Assembly: GCF_006874465.1 (NCBI RefSeq)
Contig: NZ_VIRL01000017.1
Location: forward strand, 62,001-126,000
Length of the DNA stretch: 64,000 nucleotides
Source of the DNA: Microbispora bryophytorum
GTDB lineage: Bacteria; Actinomycetota; Actinomycetes; Streptosporangiales; Streptosporangiaceae
Direction: 5' to 3'
Part shown: piece after piece, positions 26,606 to 34,116 of the stretch
How the letters are laid out: every line of letters starts with the position of its first letter
Numbering within the stretch: position 1 is the first letter of the stretch
The notes under the pieces: generated by a model
Told to the model about the DNA's origin: nothing
The model's input: the letters and a program-made list of their open reading frames with translations, nothing else
The model's database searches: none
Program-made: the position numbers and the translations under genes

Positions 26606-27349
26606 ATGGCGACTTTGGTGCTGCTGCGGCACGGCGAGAGCGAATGGAATGTCAAAGGCCTGTTCACCGGCTGGGTGGACGTCACCCTCTCGCCGACCGG
26701 CGAGGAGGAGGCGCGGCGCGGCGGTGAGCTGCTCCTGGAGGCCGGCATCCGGCCCGGCGTGGTGCACACCTCGGTGCTCACCCGGGCCATCAGGACCGCC
26801 AACATCGCGCTTGAGGCGGCCGGCCTGCTGTGGCTCCCGGTCAAGCGCTCCTGGCGGCTGAACGAGCGCCACTACGGCGCGCTCCAGGGCAAGGACAAGG
26901 CCCAGACCCGCGCGGAGTTCGGCGACGAGCAGTTCATGCTGTGGCGCCGGTCCTACGACGTGCCGCCGCCGCCGATCGCCGACGACGACGAGTACTCCCA
27001 GGTCGGCGACGGCCGCTACTCCCTGCTGCCCTCGGAGCTGGTGCCGCGCACCGAGTGCCTCAAGGACGTCGTCGGGCGCATGCTGCCGTACTGGTACGAC
27101 GAGATCGTCCCCGACCTGGCGGCCGGTCGCGACGTGCTGGTGGTGGCGCACGGCAACTCCCTGCGCGCGCTGGTCAAGCACCTGGAGGGCATCAGCGACG
27201 CGGACATCGCGGGCCTGAACATCCCGACCGGCATCCCGCTGCGCTACGAGCTGGACGCCGACTTCCGCCCGGTCGGCAAGGGCGAGTACCTCGACCCGGA
27301 GGCCGCCAAGGCCGCCATCGAGGCCGTCGCCAACCAGGGCAAGAAGTAA
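26606..27349 (+). CDS. gpmA: 2,3-bisphosphoglycerate-dependent phosphoglycerate mutase
   Basis: A 247-residue dPGM of normal length. The catalytic histidine lies in [10 protein letters not shown] (about residue 8), with [22 protein letters not shown] and [12 protein letters not shown]. It interconverts 3- and 2-phosphoglycerate in glycolysis. The ATG follows a GATAGGATT-like -10 region (TAGGAT at 26593), consistent with its own promoter. A strong hairpin follows. Confidence 0.95.
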   Translation: MATLVLLRHGESEWNVKGLFTGWVDVTLSPTGEEEARRGGELLLEAGIRPGVVHTSVLTRAIRTANIALEAAGLLWLPVKRSWRLNERHYGALQGKDKAQTRAEFGDEQFMLWRRSYDVPPPPIADDDEYSQVGDGRYSLLPSELVPRTECLKDVVGRMLPYWYDEIVPDLAAGRDVLVVAHGNSLRALVKHLEGISDADIAGLNIPTGIPLRYELDADFRPVGKGEYLDPEAAKAAIEAVANQGKK

Positions 27350-27366
27350 CTTCTCACGTTTCTCAC

Positions 27367-27400
27367 GAAGGCCGCGTCCCGCTGCGGGGGCGCGGCCTTC
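27367..27400. terminator. Bidirectional terminator after gpmA
   Basis: Perfect 10-bp arms GAAGGCCGCG (27367-27376) and CGCGGCCTTC (27391-27400) with a 14-base loop, between convergent genes. Confidence 0.7.
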
Positions 27401-27402
27401 GG

Positions 27403-28833
27403 TCATTTGTAGACGACCGGCTTCTTCGCGGTGCCGGGGAACACCTGGACCAGGAGTTCGACGGCGCCGTCCGGAGCGTCGACCGTCTGGGTCACGAGCT
27501 TGCGCCCGCGCAGGTGGACCCGGACCCGGTAGGAACCCGGGCCGCGCGTGGTGAGCCCCTTCAGGCTCGTGCCTTCGCCGTCCACCAGTTCCAGGGACCC
27601 GGTCGGGCTCTCGTAGCCCACCTCGACCACCTCCTCCCAGCCTCTCGTCTCCTGTGGCGGGCGCCGCGTGTAGGACTCGACGGTCACACACGCGTGTCCG
27701 ATCTCGTCGGCGGCCCAGATCGCCAGCGTGCCCCGGCCGCTTCCCACCAGCTCTTCCACCAGGTCCGGAGGATTGCCCTCGTAGCCGTCCTCCCACCCGT
27801 CGATGGTCCAGAACTCCGTCCACAGCGTGGCCCGGCGCTGCCGTACGGGCTCGATCTTCGGGCGGTGCCGGGGATGCGCCGCGCAGGCCCGCTCCTTCTG
27901 GGCGACGTACGCCTCCGACTCCGCCTGCCGCCGGTCGGCCTCCGCCTGCTGCGCGCGGGCCACGGCCGGGCACAGGCTCGGCAGCGCACCCGCCAGGGAC
28001 GCCTGTGGCGCCTCGCTGACGGCGCGTGCGGCGATATCGCCTCCATGCCGGGTCGCCAGCGCGCACAGGTGGCGTCCCTGGGCCAGGACGTCCTGGTCGG
28101 AGACCTCGTCCCACCCCTCCACGCCCGAGTCGTACGGGCGGTCGTAGCCGCGGACCGTGCAGAGGAAACGCTTCTCCGCCGCGTTCAACCTCGTGGCCGA
28201 GTCGTCGCCGAATCCGGGACAACCGAGTTCCCACTGCGCGCTCACCTTCCCGGGCGGGGCCGACGCCGCCGGGAGCAGGACGACCGCGGTCACCGCCAGG
28301 ACGCCCGCCGCCGTACGGACGACCGGTCCCCGGCGCACGAACGCGCGCCGGGGAGCGCGTACGGCGAGCAGGACGAGGATCGGCGGAACGCAGTCGTAGA
28401 GCCCCCACGCGAACTGCTGGGACAACAGCTCGGGCGGCCCCCAGATCTGCGTGCACGCGGGGCCGAGCGCCGCGTCCAGCGTGGGAAGCAGGAGGTCGGG
28501 GAGGTTGAGGACGAGCAGGACGACGGCCACGCAACGGCCGATCATCCTGCCCAGTCCCGTCCGCCCGCTTCGCAGGCTCAGACACCAGCCCGCGAAGCCC
28601 AGGACGATCAGCGGTGCACCGCCGTACGAGAAGAGGGGAAAGGCCTTGACGGGATAGGCCCAGGGGGAGACCTGAACGTAGATGTCCCACCCGAGGCAGG
28701 AGCCCGAGGACATCGACAGGTAGCTCCGGCTGCCGTAGTCGCCGGTCAGGGTCCATATGACCCAGAAGAAGAGGGAAGGAGCCGCGGCGGTCAGCGTCGC
28801 CGCCACCCAGAGCATCCATGATCGTCTCGGCAC
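27403..28833 (-). CDS. Membrane protein of unknown function
   Basis: A 476-residue protein. The first 200 residues hold about five predicted membrane helices (WMLWVAATLTAAAPSLFFWV, APLIVLGFAGWCLSL, CVAVVLLVLNLPDLLLP, GLYDCVPPILVLLAV, GVLAVTAVVLLPA). A soluble C-terminal half, probably outside, contains several cysteines and a helical segment with ARAQQAEADRRQAESEAY. No domain is recognised. The GTG start is inferred from the open frame. It ends 3 bp from the gpmA terminator. Confidence 0.6.
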   Translation of the reverse strand: MPRRSWMLWVAATLTAAAPSLFFWVIWTLTGDYGSRSYLSMSSGSCLGWDIYVQVSPWAYPVKAFPLFSYGGAPLIVLGFAGWCLSLRSGRTGLGRMIGRCVAVVLLVLNLPDLLLPTLDAALGPACTQIWGPPELLSQQFAWGLYDCVPPILVLLAVRAPRRAFVRRGPVVRTAAGVLAVTAVVLLPAASAPPGKVSAQWELGCPGFGDDSATRLNAAEKRFLCTVRGYDRPYDSGVEGWDEVSDQDVLAQGRHLCALATRHGGDIAARAVSEAPQASLAGALPSLCPAVARAQQAEADRRQAESEAYVAQKERACAAHPRHRPKIEPVRQRRATLWTEFWTIDGWEDGYEGNPPDLVEELVGSGRGTLAIWAADEIGHACVTVESYTRRPPQETRGWEEVVEVGYESPTGSLELVDGEGTSLKGLTTRGPGSYRVRVHLRGRKLVTQTVDAPDGAVELLVQVFPGTAKKPVVYK

Positions 28834-28897
28834 GGGAGCGAAGACTATTCGGCACGTGCGACAAACAACTCACAGTCCGGCGACTCGAGGGGCAAAC

Positions 28898-28930
28898 GAA
28901 AGCCCCGGCCCCCCGAGGACCGGGGCTTTC
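28898..28930. terminator. Terminator between phoU and the membrane protein gene
   Basis: Perfect 11-bp arms GAAAGCCCCGG (28898-28908) and CCGGGGCTTTC (28920-28930) with an 11-base loop, 21 bp past the phoU stop. Confidence 0.7.
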
Positions 28931-28951
28931 GCGCCCCTGTACGCCGCCGCG

Positions 28952-29611
28952 TCAGCCGGGGATGGCGTCCACGTCGCGCGTACCCGTGACGAGGTACACG
29001 ACGTCGCGGGCGACGCGTACGGCGTGGTCGGCGTACCGCTCGTAGTAGCGGCCGGCCAGCGTGATGTCGATGGCGGCCTCGATGCCGTGTTCCCAGTCCT
29101 TGGAGAGCAGGATGCGGAACAGCCGGCGGTGACGGCGGTCCATCGCGTCGTCGTCCTCCTCAAGCTCCTTGGCGAGCTCGATGTCGCGGGAGGCGATGCA
29201 GCTGCCCGCCTTGGTGATCAGGTTCTCGGCGATGGCGCCCATCTCGACGAACGTGTCCCGCAGCGCTGCCGGGATGGCGGACTCGGGGTGGCGCATCCGG
29301 GCGAGCTTGGCGATGTGCTCGGCCAGGTCGCCCATCCGCTCCAGGTCGGCGGCCATCCGCAGGGCGGTGATGACGGCACGCAGGTCGACCGCCACCGGCT
29401 GCTGCAGGGCCATCAGCTCGAAGATCGAGGCCTCGAGCTCCTGGTGCAGCCGGTCGACCTCGTTGTCCTGCGAGATGACGCTCTCCGCCAGCTGCAGGTC
29501 GGCGTCGAGCAGGGCGGTCGTGCCCCTCGACATGGCCGACCGCACCAGGCGGGTCATCTCCACCAGGCGGTCGGTCAGGGCCGCAAGCTCTTCGTGATAG
29601 GCGTCGCGCAT
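28952..29611 (-). CDS. phoU: Phosphate signalling regulator PhoU
   Basis: A 219-residue helical protein with two PhoU repeats: DRLHQELEASIFELMALQQPVAVDLR and the second around DDDAMDRRHRRLFRILL, with the E/DxxxD metal motifs. It transmits the Pst transporter state to PhoR. The ATG at 29611 is the usual MRDAYHEEL start. It is divergent from the PhoR/SenX3-type kinase with PHO-box-like repeats between them. Confidence 0.94.
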   Translation of the reverse strand: MRDAYHEELAALTDRLVEMTRLVRSAMSRGTTALLDADLQLAESVISQDNEVDRLHQELEASIFELMALQQPVAVDLRAVITALRMAADLERMGDLAEHIAKLARMRHPESAIPAALRDTFVEMGAIAENLITKAGSCIASRDIELAKELEEDDDAMDRRHRRLFRILLSKDWEHGIEAAIDITLAGRYYERYADHAVRVARDVVYLVTGTRDVDAIPG

Positions 29612-29634
29612 GGCCGCCACGCTACGCGCGCGTC

Positions 29635-29663
29635 CGTGAACGAATCCCGACCGCCGGATGAAC
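29635..29663 (-). promoter_or_regulatory. PHO-box-like direct repeats in the phoU/phoR divergent region
   Basis: Read on the minus strand, three 7-bp units are separated by 4 bp: GTTCATC, GGTCGGG and GTTCACG. The 11-bp period and the GTTCAYC outer units match the Streptomyces PhoP box (GTTCACC units). It starts 24 bp upstream of phoU. Confidence 0.55.
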
Positions 29664-29735
29664 TTTTCCGGAAACAGGGCGTCGTGCCAGGTCGGGCAGG
29701 TGGAAGAACCGGAAATGCCGCCTAGGCTGCTGAAC

Positions 29736-30905
29736 GTGAACGAGTTGCTGGCGAGCCTGGCGGCGATGGGCGGATTCGTCCTCGGCTCCTTCGTCATGCT
29801 CGCGATCCGACGGCAGGCGGACAAGCCCCGTGCACAGGAATCGGTGGACGACGGCCTTCCCCCGGGGGTGGCGTCGGTGCTCGCCGTGCTGCCCTCCTCG
29901 GCGGTCGTCCTCGACCGCGAGGACCGGGTGCTGCGTGCCAGTTCGGCCGCACGCGCCTTCGGTCTCGTACGCGGGGAGAGCCTCATGGCCGCCGAACTGC
30001 TCGCGCTGGCCAGGAAGGTCCGCAGGGACGGCGAGATCCGCGAGAGCGAGATCGAGACCGCCGGCCGCAAGTTCGGGCAGGAGTCCACGTCGTTCGCGGT
30101 GCGGGTCGCTCCGCTCGGCTCCCACGGACAGGTGCTCGTGCTCGCCGAGGACCAGACCGAGCGGCAGCGGGTCGAGGCCGTGCGCAGGGACTTCGTCGCC
30201 AACGTGAGCCACGAGCTCAAGACGCCGGTCGGCGCGCTGAGCCTGCTCGCCGAGACCGTCCAGGACGCGGCCGACGACCCCGAGGCCGTGAAGCGGTTCT
30301 CCGGCCGGATGCAGCACGAGGCCGCGCGCCTGACCTACCTGGTGCAGGACCTGATCACGCTGTCGCGGATCCAGGGTGGTGAGCCCATCCCGGCGCCCGA
30401 GCAGGTGCCCGTGGACGAGACCGTCCACGAGGCGATCGACCGGTGCAACACGAAGGCGTCGGCGAAGGACATCACGCTCGTCGCGGGCGGCGCGGAGGGC
30501 CTGAAGGTCTGGGGCGACGAGGAGCTTCTCGTCACCGCGTTGCGCAACCTCATCGACAACGCCGTGGCCTACAGCCCCGAGCACACCCGCGTCGTGATCA
30601 GCGCCAGACCGGCCGGGGACGCCGTCGAGCTGAGCGTCAGCGACCAGGGCATCGGCATCCCGGAAGGCGCCCAGGAGCGCATCTTCGAGCGGTTCTTCCG
30701 CGTCGACCCGGCCAGGTCCCGGGCCACCGGCGGCACCGGGCTCGGCCTCGCGATAGTCAAACACGTGGCCGTCGCCCATGGCGGAGAGGTCGCGGTGTGG
30801 AGCAAAGAGGGCTCCGGTTCGACCTTCACTCTTCGCCTTCCCGCGTTCGGCGGTCAGGCGGTCCCCGTACCAAGCACGACCATTCCCCAGGAGGCCGCTA
30901 AGTGA
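29736..30905 (+). CDS. phoR: Phosphate sensor histidine kinase PhoR (SenX3 type)
   Basis: A 389-residue kinase with one N-terminal membrane helix, a PAS-like region (about 45-140) and HisKA with H159 in NVSHELKTPVGALSLL. The HATPase has NLIDNAVAYSP, DQGIGIP and GTGLGLAI. It controls PhoP by phosphate-dependent phosphorylation with PhoU. The GTG at 29736 fits the family start VNELLASL; ATG 29715 is a possible longer start. Its stop overlaps the phoP start (GTGA). Confidence 0.93.
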   Translation: MNELLASLAAMGGFVLGSFVMLAIRRQADKPRAQESVDDGLPPGVASVLAVLPSSAVVLDREDRVLRASSAARAFGLVRGESLMAAELLALARKVRRDGEIRESEIETAGRKFGQESTSFAVRVAPLGSHGQVLVLAEDQTERQRVEAVRRDFVANVSHELKTPVGALSLLAETVQDAADDPEAVKRFSGRMQHEAARLTYLVQDLITLSRIQGGEPIPAPEQVPVDETVHEAIDRCNTKASAKDITLVAGGAEGLKVWGDEELLVTALRNLIDNAVAYSPEHTRVVISARPAGDAVELSVSDQGIGIPEGAQERIFERFFRVDPARSRATGGTGLGLAIVKHVAVAHGGEVAVWSKEGSGSTFTLRLPAFGGQAVPVPSTTIPQEAAK

Positions 30906-31591
30906 CTCGGGTACTCGTCGTCGAGGACGAGGAGTCGTTCTCGGATGCCTTGTCGTACATGCTCAGGAAAGAGGGGTATGAGGTCGCGGTGGCGACCACC
31001 GGCCCCGACGCGCTGGACGCGTTCGACCGCAACGGCGCCGACCTCGTCCTGCTCGACCTGATGCTCCCGGGCCTGCCCGGAACCGAGGTGTGCCGCTCGC
31101 TGCGGCAGCGTTCCAAGGTGCCTGTGATCATGCTGACCGCGAAGGACAGCGAGATCGACAAGGTCGTCGGCCTGGAGCTGGGCGCCGACGACTATGTGAC
31201 CAAGCCGTTCTCGTCCCGCGAGCTGGTGGCGCGCATCCGCGCGGTGCTGCGCAGGCAGGGCGACATCGAGGAGATGGAGTCGGCCGTCCTGGCCGGGGGA
31301 CCGGTCCGCATGGACGTCGACCGGCACATCGTGGCCGTACGCGGCCAGCAGGTGCAGCTCCCGTTGAAGGAGTTCGAGCTGCTCGAGGTGCTGCTGCGAA
31401 ACGCCGGACGGGTGCTCACCCGAGGCCAGCTCATCGACCGGGTCTGGGGCGCCGACTATGTGGGCGACACCAAGACGCTCGACGTGCACGTGAAGCGGCT
31501 GCGGGCCAAGGTCGAGGCCGACCCCTCCAACCCCCGCTGCATCCTCACGGTGCGCGGCCTCGGCTACAAGTTCGACCCCGCCGACGAGTGA
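30902..31591 (+). CDS. phoP: Phosphate response regulator PhoP (RegX3 type)
   Basis: A 229-residue OmpR-family regulator. The receiver has VEDEES, the acceptor Asp in LLDLMLPG, and Lys in VTKPF. The winged helix ends VRGLGYKF. It binds PHO boxes and activates phosphate scavenging genes. Overlap with phoR shows translational coupling. A 13-bp stem terminator follows. Confidence 0.95.
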   Translation: MTRVLVVEDEESFSDALSYMLRKEGYEVAVATTGPDALDAFDRNGADLVLLDLMLPGLPGTEVCRSLRQRSKVPVIMLTAKDSEIDKVVGLELGADDYVTKPFSSRELVARIRAVLRRQGDIEEMESAVLAGGPVRMDVDRHIVAVRGQQVQLPLKEFELLEVLLRNAGRVLTRGQLIDRVWGADYVGDTKTLDVHVKRLRAKVEADPSNPRCILTVRGLGYKFDPADE

Positions 31592-31635
31592 GCCCGTACG
31601 GGCCCGTACGGCCCGCGGGCCCCGTCCCGAACGAG

Positions 31636-31665
31636 GAAGCCCCTGTCCGGCAGGACAGGGGCTTC
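31636..31665. terminator. Bidirectional terminator after phoP
   Basis: Perfect 13-bp arms GAAGCCCCTGTCC (31636-31648) and GGACAGGGGCTTC (31653-31665) with a 4-base loop, between convergent phoP and lipoprotein genes. Confidence 0.8.
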
Positions 31666-31683
31666 TACGCGTCTACACGGCCG

Positions 31684-32334
31684 TCAACCGGCGTTCGTGG
31701 CGGGCGACTCGGAGGGAGTGGCCTCGGTGGTCTCCGGGCTGGCGGCATCCGACGGAGCCGGGCTGCCGGTGGCGAGCGGCGAGGCCACGGGAAGGGCCGT
31801 CGGCGCGGGCGGCAGCGTCGCGAACTCGCGGCTGCGGGCGACGACCGGCACGGTGAGCGCGACGTCGCCGGCGTTCTGGAACTGGAGCGTGAGCTTGATG
31901 CTCTCGCCGCCGCGCAGCGCCGTCTTCAGACCGTCGATCGTGACACCGGGGGTGCCGGCGAGCGTGCCCGGCTGAAGGTTGATGGGGCTCTGCACCTTGA
32001 CCGACGTGGCCAGCTGCTCCTCGGGGACGATGCTGATGAGCTGGTCGGCGGTCCCCGTGCTGTTCAGGAGAGTCAGGTAGACCGGCGCCGACCCGCCGGT
32101 GGCGAGCTGCTGGCCGGAGTCCGGCCCGAGGACGAACGCCTGCGGGATCATGATGCCGTTCTTGCCGTAGGCCTTGCCGGGGCCGTCGCCGTCGTAGAGG
32201 ACGCCCGCTTCGTTCGGGGCGTACGGCACATTGGTGTTGGCGTCGAAACCGGCGCCACACGCGGCCAGCGCAGGGATGGCGGCGGCGAGGAGCGCGGCAA
32301 CGGCGATCGCCCTGCGACGGCTGCTGCTGGTCAC
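31684..32334 (-). CDS. Secreted lipoprotein of unknown function
   Basis: A 216-residue lipoprotein. The basic N-terminus is followed by AALLAAAIPALAAC, giving a lipobox with Cys about residue 26. The body is beta-rich (VYLTLLNSTGTADQLISI, SIKLTLQFQNAGDVALTVPV), resembling the cupredoxin-like fold of PCu(A)C/YcnI-type proteins, but the copper-site Met/His residues are not evident. The tail is Ser/Thr/Pro-rich. The GTG follows AAGGAGACC. Confidence 0.75.
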   Translation of the reverse strand: MTSSSRRRAIAVAALLAAAIPALAACGAGFDANTNVPYAPNEAGVLYDGDGPGKAYGKNGIMIPQAFVLGPDSGQQLATGGSAPVYLTLLNSTGTADQLISIVPEEQLATSVKVQSPINLQPGTLAGTPGVTIDGLKTALRGGESIKLTLQFQNAGDVALTVPVVARSREFATLPPAPTALPVASPLATGSPAPSDAASPETTEATPSESPATNAG

Positions 32335-32487
32335 GGTTCGAGGTCTCCTTGGTACGCACGTGTATGGGCAGCAATCACCTTATCCGCGCCGGTCACCGGT
32401 CCGGCGTCGGCTCCCGGTCCACGCGCCGCAGCAGCGCAGGTCATCCCGCATGTCTCCTCTGCCGATTCACAGAGTGAGTGGCTTGTC

Positions 32488-32563
32488 AAGCCCCAAAACG
32501 GGGCTTTGACCTGCAGTTATGTTTCTTTCACTGTTCCGGGAGGCGGTAACCGCGTGGTACCCT
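32488..32563 (+). promoter_or_regulatory. carD upstream region: hairpin, palindrome and extended -10
   Basis: A small hairpin AAGCCCC (32488-32494)/GGGGCTT (32500-32506) is followed by GCGGT-A-ACCGC (32543-32553) and TGG-TACCCT (32556-32564), an extended -10-like sequence about 30 bp before the carD ATG. Which element drives carD is not certain. Confidence 0.4.
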
Positions 32564-32591
32564 GGAGTACAGCGGAAGGGGTACTCGTCAC

Positions 32592-33074
32592 ATGACTTTC
32601 CAGGTCGGCGACACTGTCGTCTACCCCCACCATGGGGCTGCTCGGATCGAGGCCATCACGACCCGAACCATCAAGGGTGAGGAAAAGACCTACCTGGTGC
32701 TGAAGGTCGACAAGGGCGACCTGACCGTACAGGTACCAGCGGAAAATGCCGAGCTCGTCGGGGTGCGCGACGTCGTCGGCCAAGAGGGACTCGAGCGGGT
32801 GTTCGACGTTCTGCGCATGCCGCACACGGAGGAGCCCACCAACTGGTCCCGCCGCTACAAGGCCAACCTTGAGAAGCTGGCGTCGGGGGACGTCAACAAG
32901 GTGGCCGAGGTGGTGCGCGACCTGTGGCGGCGCGACAAGGAGCGCGGCCTGTCCGCCGGTGAGAAGCGCATGCTCGCCAAGGCGCGCCAGATCCTCGTCA
33001 GCGAGCTCGCGCTGGCCGAGAAGACCAATGAGGACAAGGCGGAGGCCTTGCTCGACGAGGTGCTGAACTCCTGA
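32592..33074 (+). CDS. carD: RNA polymerase-binding transcription factor CarD
   Basis: A 160-residue CarD with the N-terminal Tudor-like RNAP beta-binding domain ([18 protein letters not shown]) and the C-terminal DNA-binding helical domain ([31 protein letters not shown]). It stabilises open complexes at housekeeping promoters, including rRNA. Length and sequence are canonical. ispF follows after 17 bp. Confidence 0.96.
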   Translation: MTFQVGDTVVYPHHGAARIEAITTRTIKGEEKTYLVLKVDKGDLTVQVPAENAELVGVRDVVGQEGLERVFDVLRMPHTEEPTNWSRRYKANLEKLASGDVNKVAEVVRDLWRRDKERGLSAGEKRMLAKARQILVSELALAEKTNEDKAEALLDEVLNS

Positions 33075-33091
33075 ACATCACATCGCCAAGG

Positions 33092-33550
33092 GTGGGCATC
33101 GGGGTCGATGTCCACCCTTTCGCGTCCGGTAGGGAGCTCCACCTCGCCGGACTGTTCTGGCCGGACGAGACCGGGCTGGCCGGTCACTCCGACGGCGACG
33201 CGGCGGCGCACGCGTGCTGTGACGCGCTGCTGTCGGCCGCCGGGCTCGGTGACGTGGGCGCCCTCTTCGGCACCTCCGATCCCCGCTGGGCGGGCGCCGC
33301 GGGCGTCACTCTCCTGGAGGAGGCGGCCCGCCAGGTGCGGGCGGCCGGATTCGAGATTGGCAACCTGGCCGTCCAGATCATCGGGAACCGTCCGAAGGTC
33401 GCACCTCGCCGCGCGGAGGCGGAGAAGGCCCTCGGGGCCGCCGCTGGGGCGCCGGTGAGCGTCAGCGCCACCACGACCGACGGTCTCGGGCTCACCGGCC
33501 GGGGCGAGGGCGTGGCGGCCATCGCGACCGCCGTGATCCTTCCGGCATGA
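33092..33550 (+). CDS. ispF: 2-C-methyl-D-erythritol 2,4-cyclodiphosphate synthase
   Basis: A 152-residue IspF. The zinc ligands are in GVDVHPF and [11 protein letters not shown], with a C-terminal [18 protein letters not shown]. It cyclises CDP-ME 2-phosphate in the MEP isoprenoid pathway. The first clear start is GTG 33092; the frame extends back to a CTG overlapping the carD stop. ispD, often placed between carD and ispF, is missing here and must lie elsewhere. Confidence 0.93.
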   Translation: MGIGVDVHPFASGRELHLAGLFWPDETGLAGHSDGDAAAHACCDALLSAAGLGDVGALFGTSDPRWAGAAGVTLLEEAARQVRAAGFEIGNLAVQIIGNRPKVAPRRAEAEKALGAAAGAPVSVSATTTDGLGLTGRGEGVAAIATAVILPA

Positions 33551-33611
33551 ATGTTCCGTTCCAATCGGACATGCCAACCTGGATGAGGCCCGGAGCGTCT
33601 CACTAGCACGT

Positions 33612-33665
33612 GGGCGGCGGCTCGAACCAAGGCGCGGAATCGAGCCGCCGCCCTCTTTTTTCTTT
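33612..33665 (+). terminator. Intrinsic terminator after ispF
   Basis: Perfect 13-bp arms GGGCGGCGGCTCG (33612-33624) and CGAGCCGCCGCCC (33641-33653) are followed by TCTTTTTTCTTTC. It is the most canonical terminator in the window. Confidence 0.9.
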
Positions 33666-33673
33666 CATGGGGC

Positions 33674-33697
33674 GCATATTTCCCTTCCGTGGGGTAT
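33674..33697 (+). promoter_or_regulatory. SigB-type promoter candidate for the GlsB-like gene
   Basis: GCAT (33674-33677), 14-bp spacer, GGGTAT (33692-33697). This fits the pattern GNNT-N14-16-GGGTAC/T reported for Streptomyces SigB-group stress promoters, 45 bp before the start codon. Confidence 0.5.
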
Positions 33698-33742
33698 CCC
33701 ACAGTCCGAGGATGAAAGGGTCACCCTCATCGGGAGGTCGAT

Positions 33743-34012
33743 ATGACAATCGAGTCCATTCTCGGCGCCATCGTCATCGGTGCGGTCATCGGCGCTCTGG
33801 GCCGTCTGTTCCTGCCCGGTCGGCAGCCGATCGGCTGGATCCTGACGATCGTCGTCGGTATCGTGGCGGCGCTCATCGGTACCGCGATCGCCCAGGTCAT
33901 GGGCGTGTCCACGACGGATGGCATCGACTGGATCGAACTGGTCATGCAGGTCGTACTGGCCGTCGTGGGTGTCGGCATCGTTGCCGGCCTCAGGCGAGGG
34001 TCGCGGGTGTAA
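33743..34012 (+). CDS. GlsB/YeaQ/YmgE-family stress membrane protein
   Basis: An 89-residue protein with three hydrophobic helices and the family pattern GAIVIGAVIGALGRLFLPG...GWILTIVVGIVAALIG. Members are small inner-membrane proteins induced by general stress. The ATG follows GGGAGG. A stress-sigma-like promoter lies upstream, and a strong terminator isolates it from ispF, so it is a single-gene unit. Confidence 0.88.
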   Translation: MTIESILGAIVIGAVIGALGRLFLPGRQPIGWILTIVVGIVAALIGTAIAQVMGVSTTDGIDWIELVMQVVLAVVGVGIVAGLRRGSRV

Positions 34013-34116
34013 GGCACTCGCTCGGTGGGGCGGCCCCCCGCTCTCACCCCCCAATAGCGCGCAGGCCCGTCCGGCTTCCCAGCCGGGCGGGCTTGCGCGT
34101 GTACGGACGGCCCGGC

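Noticed and set aside
26567..28873. A 937-codon minus-strand frame spanning the gpmA region
   Set aside because: It is antisense to mshA/ybjN/gpmA and has no conserved motifs; the membrane protein gene uses another frame.
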